Assembly (NCBI GenBank): GCA_917880885.1
Contig: OU862919.1
Span: forward strand, 55,465,058 to 55,529,057
Direction of reading: 5' to 3'
Length of the DNA: 64,000 nt
DNA from: Limnephilus marmoratus
Taxonomy: Eukaryota > Arthropoda > Insecta > Trichoptera > Limnephilidae
Each line of letters begins with the position of its first letter. Position 1 is the stretch's first letter. Position numbers and translations under genes: made by a program. Shown in pieces: positions 34,276 through 44,640 of the stretch. The notes under the pieces are model-generated. The model was not told where the DNA came from. It saw only the letters and a list, made by a program, of their open reading frames with translations, and did no database searches.

Positions 34276-34977
34276 TGTTAGCGGACCTACTTGGGGATCC
34301 CTACATTCTGCCAACAGACTAGCTCAAGGTTTTAGTCAGCAGAGCGGGAGGGGCCCTCACCCCCAGGGTGGTAGGATCTGTGAGGCGTGTGTGTGTCTTT
34401 CCTGAAATAAAGCTCTAATTTCTACGGGCTGGGGGAAGGCAGTGAAACAGTAGCCAGGGTAAACAACAGTTATATTGGGTAAAACACTTGCGTATACACA
34501 ATATCACAATAATGCATACATAGTAATACAGTGTAGCAACAACAGTTCTGTCTAAAATGGAGGAATCTGTCACTATAATCTCTCTGGAAGGGGTTATTTA
34601 TCTCCGCGGTGAATTTACAGCCAACACACGCAAATATGGGGGAATATAACGGCTTAAGTACTCACAGTGAGCGTCTGGACTCTTGTATCTTCAGTGTCGG
34701 GAAAGAATTCGGCCATTCTCGGTGTCCTAGTGTATCATTTAGCAAAACACGTTCCATTGTTCTTGCGCGGAACCTTCTAGAATGGGCGCGGAACGGTCCT
34801 CACACTATACGTGCTTACTAGACCGGGAACTGCGGGCGAGTGGCGGTTGGCGGCTGGCTACCCGGTGGCTTGGGTTCCGCCGCCGGCAAGCTAGCGGAGG
34901 GGGAGCGAAACTGTAGTTTGCGCAGTGGCGTGCGCTACAACTTGGGAGGAGGGGCCGAGTAAGTGTGTATCGTAACA
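34276..34977 (-). repeat. Element B 5' LTR (702 bp)
   Basis: It is the partner of 19089-19813, about 2.3 percent different by eye. TSD TTGT follows at 34978-34981. Confidence 0.92.
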
Positions 34978-35819
34978 TTGTTTATGACATCTACCTTTTT
35001 AATATCTGGTTTAACGCCGTTTTCTGAAATAACGTGTCCGAGATACGCTACTTCATGTCGTAAAAACTCGCATTTATCTGGTTGCAGCTTTAAGTTGTGT
35101 ATCCTAAGAATTTGAAATGTTTCTCTCAGTTTTTTATCATGAGTTTCTAAAGTATCTGCGTATATAACTATGTCATCTAAATACACAAAACATTTAATTC
35201 CTTGAATACCGGCTAAAACATTATTCATTAACCTTTAAAATGTCGCTGGAGCATTTTTTAAACCGAATGGCATGCGTGTATATTCATAGTGACCCGTAGG
35301 TGTGGAAAATGCTGTCTTTGTGGAATCTTCCGGCTTCATTGGAATCTGGTGAAAACCAGATGCAAAATCCAATGTTGAAAAATACTTGCAATGACCTAAC
35401 TGATCCAAAATATCTGAGATGTTTGGAAGAGAAAATGCGTCCCCAACAGTAAGATCATTAATTTTACGAAAATCTATAACTATTCGCCATTTCTGTTTTC
35501 CGGATGTATCCATTTTCTTTGGTACAACACATAATGGAGAAGACCAAGGAGATGTTGAAGGTTTTATTATTCCTTGACCCAACATCTTCTGAATTTTATC
35601 ATTTACTTCTGCCTTATGAACTTCAGGGTATCTGTAAGATTTTGTAAAGGTCGGTGCATGACCCCCTGTATTTATACCATGAGTAATCGAATTAGTGCTT
35701 GTTAATACGTCTCCATCTAAGTGGAAAATATCATTAAATTCGCGACACGTTGACATTAACGATTCTTTTTCTTCTGAATTTAAATGTTCAGTTCTAATAT
35801 TCTCTTTTAATTTACTCAT
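34978..35819 (-). pseudogene. Gypsy pol, reverse transcriptase (fingers and palm)
   Basis: The minus-strand frame from 35819 has SPWSSPLCVVPKK, WRIVIDFRKIND, FSTLDFASGFHQIP and MPFGLKNAPATF, then an in-frame TAA at 35237-35235 where these enzymes normally have a glutamine, and continues in the same frame with the active-site YLDDIVIY at about 35180-35157 and GHVISENGVKPD. This is a Gypsy-type RT, which would copy the RNA genome into DNA. The frame runs into the element B boundary at 34978 and resumes at 19088. One point mutation and one insertion have killed it. Confidence 0.92.
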
Positions 35820-35878
35820 TCTTTTAACCGATTCATCGGACGCGATGTTAACTTGTAATACTTTACAAATTCGTTTAT

Positions 35879-36528
35879 TTAAAGTTTGCCCCTTTTAGCA
35901 AAATGCACATCATCAATTTTTGATGACCTTTTTTCATAAAATTTTTCTAAGATAATAGAACATTTCTTTATTGTGATTGGTTTTTCCGTTATATTGAGGA
36001 CAGTAGCAACTGCTTTTGCGTTACTGTCGACCTTACAAATACATTTACTTAAATAAACACCTTCTGCGATTTCTGTATCAGGGATGATCCCTTCTTTTAT
36101 TTCCGGATTAAGGATGTCTACTTCGATAACCGTTTCAGTACGTGCCTGTACTACAATTGAGTTATAACAACTCCTATCAATCTTATCTGACTGAAAATAT
36201 AACGGAATCGCGTTGTTACCAATTAACAATTTATTTGTAGCATAGTCTAACTTAGCATTATGCTTCCTTAAAAAGTCTGTCCCTAATAACCCATCGAGAG
36301 GTACATTTGTTCCCCGAGGCAACAAATGTATTTTATGAGGAAACAACTTCCCATTGACATCAAATGTCAATTTAACAGTTCCGAGAGTCCTTATTGGCTC
36401 ACTCGCATTTATACCCTTAATTTCAATTAAATCTGTGTTATCGCACCATATATTACCATTTAGTATCATTGGTGTAATAAGACTAATGTCTGCACCACTA
36501 TCTATTAATAATTCTGCCTATTTTATAT
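35879..36528 (-). pseudogene. Gypsy protease and linker
   Basis: The aspartic-protease active site LLIDSGADISLI lies at about 36512-36477 and is followed by a flap-like region and LLGTDFLRKHNAKLDY, the second conserved block of retropepsins. An in-frame TAG stands just before the active-site strand (about 36520). The open stretch then runs 196 codons to 35879 into the linker before RT. The protease would cut the Gag-Pol precursor. The frame differs from that of the gag end at 36580. Confidence 0.85.
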
Positions 36529-36579
36529 TATTATTGCTTTCCTTCACAGGTATCTTAATGTACGCCGTAACATGGGAAC

Positions 36580-37255
36580 TTAAAATTCTGCCTGAACTGA
36601 CGCCAGTTGCACTCCGGCAGTGAGTGACTGCGTTTTCTCGTTTCCCGAATTCTTGTTAAGGTTTGCTTGGGAATTTTTAAATTTGAAACAATTTTTCTTT
36701 ATATGACCTGGTTTGTTACAGTAAAAACACGTTATAGATTTAAAATCATTATTTGAATTATTATTTCCAGCTTTCTTTTTAAAATGATTTCTACTACGTT
36801 CTTGGTATTCCGATGTTTGAAACACCCGAGTACTAACAGGCTTATTTTGTTTGAAACAATTTCTCGTCTCATGCCCTGGTTTTTCACAAAAACTACAAAA
36901 TTTCTCTTGACCTGAATCGTTCGAGAAGGAAGCTGCTTGGGTCAATCTTTCCTGATTGATTGCTATCTGTGCAGCTTCTTCATAACCTTTCGGCTCTCTT
37001 GCGATTAAAGTCGTTCTATATTGTGGTAAAACTCCTAGTAAAAACGCTTGCAATGCGTTCTGCTTTACCATTGCATATTTACCAATTAGTTCATTTTGAT
37101 CTGTTGTTGTTGTTAATTTGGAAAAAATTTGATCTACCCGTTGGGTGTATCCAATTATTGATTCTCCTTTCCTCTGCCTACATTGCGAAAGTTCGATAGC
37201 TAAATGTGTTGAATTTTTTGTTTCCGTAAAATTTTCTATTAAAAATTCGGTAAAC
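36580..37255 (-). pseudogene. Gypsy gag, C-terminal half with two CCHC zinc knuckles
   Basis: About 225 codons on the minus strand have a capsid-like helical part (FLLGVLPQYRTTLIA) and two perfect nucleocapsid knuckles, CSFCEKPGHETRNC and CFYCNKPGHIKKNC (CX2CX4HX4C), around 36905 and 36725. It would bind and package the RNA. The N-terminal half lies at 38499-38775, separated by a foldback element. The frame stops at 36580 before protease. Confidence 0.88.
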
Positions 37256-38496
37256 TTTGGGGATCGTTGGAAACGGTTAATACGCACTTTTTTTTGAAAA
37301 TATCTTTTGATTCACCTTAATTACATTAAAAGACAACTATTTGCATTGGGGGAAGTGGAAAATATTTCATTCTAAATTTCGATTACGTAAAATTAAAATT
37401 AGCTTTCATTCTGTGAAACGAGACCGTCCATTTTCAAACATTATTTTCAAATGTCATTTTTTTGTGATGTTGGTATTCTTGTTACTGTACGAAAAGATGC
37501 TAGAGCAAATCGTAGCAGACTTCATGGGAATTCGGCTCGTAAAACCAACGGCTAGAGACAAAATCGCGCGGGAGTTTTTTAATGTTATAAAACTGAAATT
37601 CCGCCTAATTAGTAGGTACTTACCTAATACACATGTATTGCGTGCGTTGATTAAAATTTATTAGTTTAAATTTTTTTTGATTTTAAAATTTTATTTTTAT
37701 AAGTCAACTATTTCTGCGATGTTGAGCGGCTACGTACGCTAATTTTATGTGATATGGTTTGTGATACAAAAGAAAGTGCCCCTTTATAACGCCCACTCGC
37801 GTCACGGCAAAAAAACATCCCAGTTTTCAAGTAGTTTAGCGGCTACGCTAGGTTTGTGTAACATGGTTTGTGATAGAAAAAAAAGTGCCCCCTTCGTAGC
37901 GCCTACTCGCGTCACGGCAAAAAAACATCCCAGTTTTCAAGTGCTTTAGCGGCTACGCTAGGTTTGTGTAACATGGTTTGTGATAAAAAAGATAGTGCCC
38001 CCTTCGTAACGCCTACTCGCGTCAAGGCAAGAAAAACATCCCAGTTTTCAAGTAGTTTAACGGCTACGCTAGGTTTGTGTAACACGGTTTTTGATACAAA
38101 AGTGAATGTATTATTTATATAAAATAATTAGGTACCGAAATTAAAAACATGTTTTTTCCCGTCATTTTATTCCCAAAACTCCGATAATTTAGTACTTACC
38201 TTTCCAGATTTCGTGGTACCTTCAAAATCTTCTAGCCGTTCGTTATACATTCAAGTGTATCGGGAATACCAACATACCAAAGGGTATTAGTTCATTTATG
38301 TACCAAAGTGATAATAACCATAATGGCGTACAATCTCACAAGCCGAAAGCTAATTTTAATTTTACGTAATCGAAATTTAAAATGAAATATTTTCCACTTC
38401 CCCCAATGCAAAAAGTTGTCTTTTAATGTAATTAAGGTGAATCAAAAGATATTTTTTAAAAAAAGTGCGTATTAACCGTTTCCAACGATCCCCAAA
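37256..38496. mobile_element. Foldback-type element with ~150-bp terminal inverted repeats, inserted in gag
   Basis: The ends TTTGGGGATCGTTGG (from 37256) and its reverse complement (to 38496) continue as near-perfect inverted arms to about 37412 and 38343. Inside are about four tandem units of roughly 110 bp (about 37725-38095) containing GCGGCTACGCTAGG and ACTCGCGTCACGGC. No transposase frame. No clear TSD. Both arms also read as gag-like codons near their tips, so the element may have captured or targeted that sequence. Confidence 0.8.
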
Positions 38497-38498
38497 AA

Positions 38499-38775
38499 TT
38501 AATAAAAATTCTTTGCATTCTTCCCAGGTATTAATCTGTCTGCACGATAAAGCATCATCTGCTTTACCAATAATTTTGGTACAGATATACCTATACAACC
38601 TATATTTTTGTGTTTCATTGGCTAAACTATAAGAATAATCGCAATCTTTAATGAATTTAGGTAAATTCTCCGATTTTCCGTCATACGTTGATGTGGAAAT
38701 AAATGACGTAAGGAAACTCATAGTAACAGGTTCCTTTTTTACTACTGAAGAACTATCTGATTCTACTTTAGCCAT
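38499..38775 (-). pseudogene. Gypsy gag, N-terminal segment
   Basis: The ATG at 38775 opens MAKVESDSSS..., then SFISTSTYDGKSENLPKF and CKEFLLI, in the style of the matrix/capsid N-terminus of Gypsy Gag. Codons after about 38499 belong to the arm of the foldback element. It lies about 600 bp downstream of the 5' LTR, a normal leader length. No stop lies within this piece. Confidence 0.78.
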
Positions 38776-39378
38776 TTTGTTACTATCTAAACTAAATAAA
38801 TCTAATCTAATACAAAATATACAAATAAAATTTAGTAAATTATCTTAATTTAACCCAAAACAAAAACTTACAATAATAACAGCATCTGCATCTTGATGTT
38901 GTCTGGTTTTACTTCAATGATGATTGCTTCGTGAATGATGATACCGTTGTCTGCACGTCTGCAGTCTGCAGAACGATGACTGATGAAAACGATGACTGAA
39001 GAAACGATGACTTCTGAGGTCTGCGTCTACGGAGCGGTTGTCCCAAGAGTAGCAGCAAGATGACCAAGTACAGAGTTTTTCTCACGATCTTCCTTTTCTT
39101 CACAGCAATAACAACAGGTTGGCAACAATGGGCTGTATGGCAGTCATTATTTGTCGGGGACTTGTAGTGATGAGATCAGCTGTCCGTCGATATGATTTGC
39201 CGAATACCGATGATTTGCAAAAACACGGTTGGTTGATTGACGGTCTTTACTGTATCGGGGACTTGTAGTGATTAATAATTAACCAGCTGTCCGTCGATTG
39301 ATGATTGTCAAATTCCGAAGATTTGCTAAACAATAATTTTAAATTATCATTACTTCTGACACCAATTTTATTTTCTTC
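38776..39378 (-). promoter_or_regulatory. Gypsy-env 5' leader with primer-binding site
   Basis: On the minus strand TGGTGTCAGAAGTAATGA (39364-39347) lies 14 nt after the 5' LTR and has the form of a tRNA primer-binding site. The leader also holds a short internal duplication (TCGGGGACTTGTAGTGAT at about 39156 and 39256) and GATGAC repeats near 38975-39010. No open frame of note. Confidence 0.65.
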
Positions 39379-39901
39379 TGTTATGGGCCTGTTTGAATTA
39401 TGAAAACACTTTTATTATTGTATTGTTTTATTTGTAGGTTAAATTTATAATTTACAATTAATCACTTAATTTTACATTTGTTCACTATTAATTTAAACAC
39501 TGTTATAATAATCGTTATTACGACTGAACCGTACTGCTTCTGATTTGATCCTGTGCTGAGAAGATGTTCTCGTGAATTTATATTAATTGTTGTGTAAGAC
39601 TTTCTATAGACGTATTTATTAATAATTCAAATAGTAGTATTTTCAATAACAGATAAGATCTGAATACATTCAATTATTTACGTCTATTATTTAATTTAGA
39701 TTAAGGAATGCAGACTGCAAATAACGTCTGTTTGGATTATTTGGATGTTAATATTGGCATGAATATTTATGTAAGATATTTACTGTACTATAATTATTTG
39801 ATATCAATATAAATAAGGAAACTGCAATCAGTATCAATATTCTTCGTTAGTTTACTATGAGTAGATATGTAGGTCCACGACAAGGTACAAGGTCCATGAC
39901 A
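39379..39901 (-). repeat. Gypsy-env 5' LTR (523 bp)
   Basis: It is the partner of 13090-13628, with about 12 substitutions and a ~16-bp gap by eye. Confidence 0.92.
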
Positions 39902-40054
39902 TGGCATGAATATTTATGTAAGATATTTACTGTACTATAATTATTTAATATCAATATAAATAAGGAAACTGCAATCAGTATCAATATTCTTCGTTAGTTT
40001 ACTATGACTATGGGTAGATATGTAGGTCCACGACAAGGTACAAGGTCCATGACA
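39902..40054 (-). repeat. 153-bp tandem duplication of the LTR end
   Basis: From TGGCATGAATATTT to CATGACA it repeats the last ~150 bp of the LTR and is followed directly by the TSD AACG. The true outer border of the element is therefore 40054 and not 39901. Confidence 0.88.
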
Positions 40055-40640
40055 AACGCAACGGCCTCAAAAGTCAGAAAACTTACACATCTTTTTATAA
40101 CCATCAGAAATATTCTCTCTGTTAAAGATATGAAATCAATATACTATGCTATGTCTAATTCTTTACTCGAATATGCATCCCTAGGATGGGGTGGATGTGC
40201 CAAAACAATATTAGATTCCTTGGCTAAAGCTCAGAAATCAATACTAAGACCTTAAAAAACCATTCAGGTACCCCAGTGATGCATTATTCACGGAATTAAA
40301 AGTACTTGATGTTAGACAATTGTATATTAGAAAGATTATATTACATGCTCAAAAACAACGTCAACACTTCCCGTCCATTGACCACCTTCACGACACTCGA
40401 CTTTCAAGGAACAATCCAATAGTCCAATTTTCGTACTTAGGACCTAAATTATTTAAAATCATTCCTAATGATTGGAAAACTAAAAGTGCAAATGTTTTGC
40501 GCAAATTGATCAACGTCTGGCTCCTTGATTTAGGGAGGATCAAAAGCGAAGATATGTTGACCAATGGATAGTCTCATCATATAAAATAAAACAAAATTAA
40601 AAATATATAAGAAAAAAAAAAAAAAAAACAAAATAAAAAA
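40055..40640 (+). pseudogene. LINE-A ORF2 C-terminus and 3' end
   Basis: It continues LINE-A after the Gypsy element: SKVRKLTHLFITIRN, YYAMSNSLLEYASLGWGG, AKAQKSILRP, then a frameshift at the A-run near 40254, and YPSDALFTELKVLDVRQL to LFKIIPNDWK, with a stop near 40571. These are the standard last blocks of a CR1-group polyprotein. An A-rich tail at about 40600-40650 closes the element. Confidence 0.85.
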
Positions 40641-40667
40641 AAACACTCACTCGTAGTTCCATTCATT

Positions 40668-40960
40668 ACAAAAACACGTACTTATCATTGCAGAACACAA
40701 TTGTCTATTCTTTTATCAATACCCTTCCCATTTTTTCTACATTCAATTCCTGCGGAGATCTTTCTTTTCATTATACAAAATTACGTAAATTATAATTTAT
40801 ACAAAATACGTACAAAATTATACAAAATTATATACTATACATAATATAACAAAAACACGAACTTATCACTTCAGAACATAATTGTCTACTATTTTATCAA
40901 TACCCTTCCCATTGTTCTACATTCAACTCCTGCGGTGATCTATCTTTTTATTATTACCAT
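40668..40960 (+). repeat. Tandem duplication, two ~100-bp diverged copies
   Basis: 40672-40770 and 40857-40955 share CTTATCA, AATTGTCTA, TTTTATCAATACCCTTCCCA and TGCGG...GATCT. The spacing is about 185 bp. No coding capacity. Confidence 0.75.
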
Positions 40961-41442
40961 CTGGATTTTATTTACTTTACCGGTTTTATTTTATATTAAG
41001 TGCTCTAAGGGAAAATATCTTAGTAGGATGAAAAAATGAAGCAAGGAAAGGGAAATAAATACAATTGGTTATCAACCACTTTCTCATATCACTATTTATA
41101 CACTAACTTAAGACATATTTATATACAAATTGTTTTTATTCATTTGCTGCATCCTTTTCGAGTCACATTCTTTTTGAGTTTCTTTACCCGCTCGTAAAGT
41201 TGAGAGATACGTCACTCACGTTAATTATAATTATTTTTTGTAATCATGTTTAAACATCCACGTTAATTATAATATGGATTTTGTCATCACGCTTGAAGAT
41301 TGTCTCGATTCTCAATTTTTGCAAGCGATTCACATGTCCAAACATTTATCTATTGTTAAACAAGCATTCGATACTAAATCTGTACTTTAAGACGTTGCTT
41401 TTTTCTCTTCGCTTATTCTTTTTTTTATGAGTTCAAAATTGT
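40961..41442. other. No recognised feature
   Basis: AT-rich sequence. No frame, RNA or repeat was recognised. Confidence 0.5.
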
Positions 41443-41685
41443 AGTTATTAACTAAAGCTTCTACGAGGAATTCAATCGTAACACTTGTTTCATTCAATAA
41501 ATAATATGTTTATATAATTAATCAATGTAATATGAAATTATGATATGAACTAAATTTATCAATTTGACTGGCCTAAAACAGGATCCATTCCTAGTTGGCT
41601 AGTCAAAGTATCCACATATGTTTCATTGTATAATTTTATGCGAAATAAATATTGTTATTATTATTATTATTATTACTTATATGAC
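41443..41685 (+). repeat. LINE-tail-like repeat, copy 2, with (TTA)n end
   Basis: It matches 26338-26546 and then ends in a run of TTA/ATT units at about 41653-41676, as expected for the 3' end of a CR1-group LINE in the plus orientation. Only about 200 bp remain. Confidence 0.78.
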
Positions 41686-41894
41686 GGCTTAAAAACACCT
41701 CTCAGTACAGGTTCTCCTTGTGAGGTGTTCACAAAACAGTAGGTACTACTGACTCATGCAGTTATTTATTGATTATTATAAGAAAAATTTAAAGTATACT
41801 TTATGTTATTATAAAATTTGACATCTTATATCTAATATATTATAATAAAACAAATATTAAACTTTTTCTTCAAATTGTGCAAATTCACTTTGTC

Positions 41895-42780
41895 GAACCT
41901 TTTATTAATGAAAAAATTAAAAAAAACTTTTTTTTTTACCACGATAATCTTTATTTAAAAAATCAACATGTTTCGAGAACGATGTTCTCTTCATCAGGAC
42001 ATTATATGTACTAAAAACTAAATTATCAAGTATAGAAAGACAGGCGTGGGTAAAAACGGTAGTAGTGGGGGGGAGAGGGGGAAAGGGGAGGTGCTTAGAA
42101 GATCAACAGGGAGGGGGGGGGGATTCATTTGATGTAAATACTGGTTTTAAAATTTTACACATTAACGTTAGTGGTTTTCACTTAGATCTTTTAGAAATAT
42201 TAGAAATTAGGAAAAATGTCAACCGGTCAGTGGTTGAGTGGGCATAGCGCTTGGGTCCTACCCAAGCGTCGCGTGTTCGATTCCTCGGCTGGCTAAGTCC
42301 TCCATCACAACACAAGAAACATTTTCGGCTTTCTGTGGTGGTGGTAGGAGATTTTCAAACATTGTTGGATTATTCGTAACCCGGGAATGTTTGTTTATCT
42401 TTAAAAAAAGAATTAATAAAAATGTCAATAGAAATTTAAATATTATTATAAAAAAAATAATTTTGTAAATAACCCTATCTTAAAGATATTTCCATTGTAA
42501 TTTTTTATCTTTGATCTTCTAAACCCCCCCCCCCCCTTTCCCCCCCCCCCCCCCCCCCCCTACCAACGGTTGATCTTCTGAGCACCTCCCCTTTCCACCT
42601 CTCTCCCCCCCACTACTTCCATTTCTACCCACGCCTGTCTTTCTATACTTGATAATTTAGTTTTTAGTACATATAATGTCCGGATGAAGAGAACATTGTT
42701 CTCGAAACATGTTGATTTTTTAAATAAAGATTATCGTGGTAAAAACAAAGTGTTTTTAATTATTTCATGAATAAAACTCT
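41895..42780 (+). mobile_element. Penelope-like element PLE-2 with inverted arms
   Basis: Arms at about 41897-42100 and 42560-42777 are reverse complements, each with ACATGTTTCGAGAAC and AAAGACAGGCGTGGGTA (or complements). Between them a plus-strand remnant reads FKILHINVSG, FHLDLLEILEIRKN and, after the SINE, further codons to a stop near 42468, resembling the C-terminal block HIQNKGRKLDLLEQLEINK of PLE-1. G-runs and C-runs (42066-42122, 42525-42560) lie inside the arms. No GIY-YIG core or RT remains. Confidence 0.7.
42223..42417 (+). mobile_element. tRNA-derived SINE with 11-bp TSD
   Basis: The head has a polymerase III A box (TGGTTGAGTGG, 42231-42241) and B box (TGTTCGATTCC, 42274-42284) 32 nt apart, and a cloverleaf-like arm CTTGGG...CCCAAG. 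A ~110-bp body with an A-rich end follows. The TSD AAAAATGTCAA is perfect at 42212-42222 and 42418-42428, so the insertion is recent. It is too diverged at the ends to be a functional tRNA and carries the body and TSD of a retroposon. Confidence 0.87.
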
Positions 42781-44455
42781 TTACCATCTTTGAATTGTCA
42801 GTTTCAAAAATATAAATCTTATTTGTTTTGTATTACTGGTACTTATTACGTAAACTGTAATAAAATAAAAAGTAAATAAAATAATTCTTCAAATTCTATA
42901 ACGACTTACGCGTTGAAATCACTTCCAATCGATCTACACAGATTAGCAGTTGGAATAACATTGTGTAGCCATAAGCTGAGGGATTTGAAATGGGACGAGC
43001 ACCTTGTCAAGTCGTGTTCTTGCTAAGTTTGGCTAATTCACCAAACTTGAGATTCTTACTCCAAAATGAACCATTCAACCCTTAAAAAGTGATCGTTGTG
43101 GTACAAATTTATGAAGGAAATCATTAATAGGCTGAAATTATGTTGCCGTAATGCCGACCGAATGGTACATTAGTTAACATCGTGAAGTAGAGCAAGAAGG
43201 AAATTAACCCATTCCAGTTATGGATAATAGCCTAAGATTGATGTTCAGAATCGCGTCAGGGGGATTCAGTCGAGACTCGATTTAACCGACAAAATATCCA
43301 AAGATTCAAGTTTTAGAAATGATCGTCGCCACTTTTGCTTTACGATATGTACTTACTTAATTGATGTAGGTGTATCGTACTCTTGTTGAAGAAATGAGAT
43401 CCCTGAGGCATTCCATGTTTGAATATATATATATATTACAAAAGTGTACATCTGGAAAGACTGCAAGGCTGAAGAAAAATTATGCAACAATATTCAGAAG
43501 GACGCTAAGATGTTTTCTACTCTTCAAAAAACGTACAAGTTGATTGAAGAAGTCGAAGACGTCACAGAAGAAAATTCTATGATCAAGTAAATGAATTACT
43601 TCGAGTCAAGTCAAATCGACATAATAAGAATTCATTCATCTTTTATCCTCTCAAATCCTATCGAATTACGCGAAAGTCAGTTAGACAACTTTTTTTAAAA
43701 TTAATCAATAAATTCAGTGTGCCTTTGTGACATTGCAAAAAATATTGGCGTAACATTTTGCATTTTACTAATAAAGATAAAAAAGTGTTAAAATATTCCA
43801 ATATCCAAAAGTATTTTTCGCAGCACTTTTTGAACGTGGCGTTATCACAGTTTTTTACAATCCAATAAAAAATAATGCAATATGGGAGATAATGGGCGAA
43901 AGTAATAAAATTTTACTGACCATTCCATTAATCTGCGACATTGACCCAAAGTAATACAACATAATAAATGAAAGGGGCTTACCGTATTTTAATAACCCTT
44001 TATCCTCGTTAAAATTACTTTTTGCTAGTCACTCCGGCACGGTAACCGGCTAGCAAAGCACGCAGAATTATTAAAGTTAGAAGTTTAGTGTACAGGTTTT
44101 TAGGGGTTCAGTCGGAATATTTCTGAATATTTAGGGGTCACGACGACCAAGTAGTTATTAATCTTCTGACCTCAAGGTTTATGAAAAAAGTGTGATGTTT
44201 AGGGAAAAAGTTTTCAAATGTAAAAAGGTGACAAAATTATTATTTTTTAATTATGAGTTATAACATAACCATTGCGTTTGACGACATGGTTAGTTGGATG
44301 TTGCTAGATCACGAGATTTTTTGTATTATTATTTGTGGCTCGTACCAGAGTGGATAATTTGAAACATCACGTTGCTTGGAATGGCTTAGCCACCGTGGAA
44401 GATATTATTGAAAATATGAAAATACTATTGGCTAAGTTTAGTGACTAGCTACTAC
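42781..44455. other. No recognised feature
   Basis: AT-rich DNA with one short (TA)n at about 43425. I see no convincing frame, RNA gene or repeat. Confidence 0.5.
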
Positions 44456-44640
44456 GCGGCTCGTGACTTTTGGGTTTGGGTTTGTTGTAGCCAGGGCCGG
44501 ATCTACGAAATCTAGCGCCCTGTGCAGTAGGTACCGATGGCGCCCCCCCCTGCACTTTTATTTTGATTAAAAATTCGTTTACCCCAATTTTTATTTTTTT
44601 TATTTAATTTTTATTTTTTACACTAATTTATCAAATAAAA

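Larger units (their letters stand above)
19089..34977 (-). mobile_element. Element B: non-autonomous LTR retrotransposon (no gag-pol), inserted in Gypsy RT
   Basis: LTRs 19089-19813 and 34276-34977 start TGTTAGCGG and end CGTAACA. The TSD is TTGT (19085-19088 and 34978-34981). A polypurine tract (minus strand GCGGGGGGAGG) touches the left LTR, so the element reads on the minus strand with its 5' LTR on the right. About 2.2 kb of its own internal sequence survives on both sides of LINE-C, with no gag, protease, RT or integrase. The LTRs differ by about 16 substitutions plus four indels. B shares leader, hairpin and PPT-proximal modules with element D. Confidence 0.9.
13090..40054 (-). mobile_element. 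Gypsy-type LTR retroelement with env (insect endogenous retrovirus-like), degenerate
   Basis: LTRs start TGTTATGGGCC and end CATGACA on the plus strand, at 13090-13628 and 39379-39901, with an extra partial LTR end to 40054. The 4-bp TSD is AACG (13086-13089 and 40055-40058). A polypurine tract abuts the left LTR and a primer-binding-like site follows the right LTR, both on the minus strand. Minus-strand order is gag, protease, reverse transcriptase, RNase H, integrase, env. All genes are broken. Inserted inside it are element B (in RT), a foldback element (in gag) and a Penelope-like element (in env). The paired LTRs differ at about 12 positions in 520 plus one ~16-bp indel, counted by eye. 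Confidence 0.9.
9377..40640 (+). mobile_element. LINE-A, CR1-group non-LTR retrotransposon, host of the whole 10-40 kb nest
   Basis: A plus-strand LINE is present as four separated blocks: a leader with a minisatellite and the start of the endonuclease (to 10690), the rest of the endonuclease and most of the reverse transcriptase (11209-13089), and the C-terminus with 3' end (40055 to about 40635, ending in A-rich sequence). Removing the insert 13090-40054 and one TSD copy (AACG) restores one reading frame from D-E-H-I-N into A-T-A-S-K-V-R. The 5' boundary is uncertain. No gag-like ORF1 is recognisable here; the leader region may be what is left of it. LINE-C and LINE-F in this window are relatives. 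Confidence 0.82.

Noticed and set aside
39379..39901. Right border of the Gypsy element at 39901
   Set aside because: The TSD AACG is not found there; it lies after 40054, beyond the duplicated LTR end.
42223..42295. A tRNA gene
   Set aside because: A and B boxes are present but the sequence continues into a SINE body with its own TSD, and the acceptor stem is imperfect.
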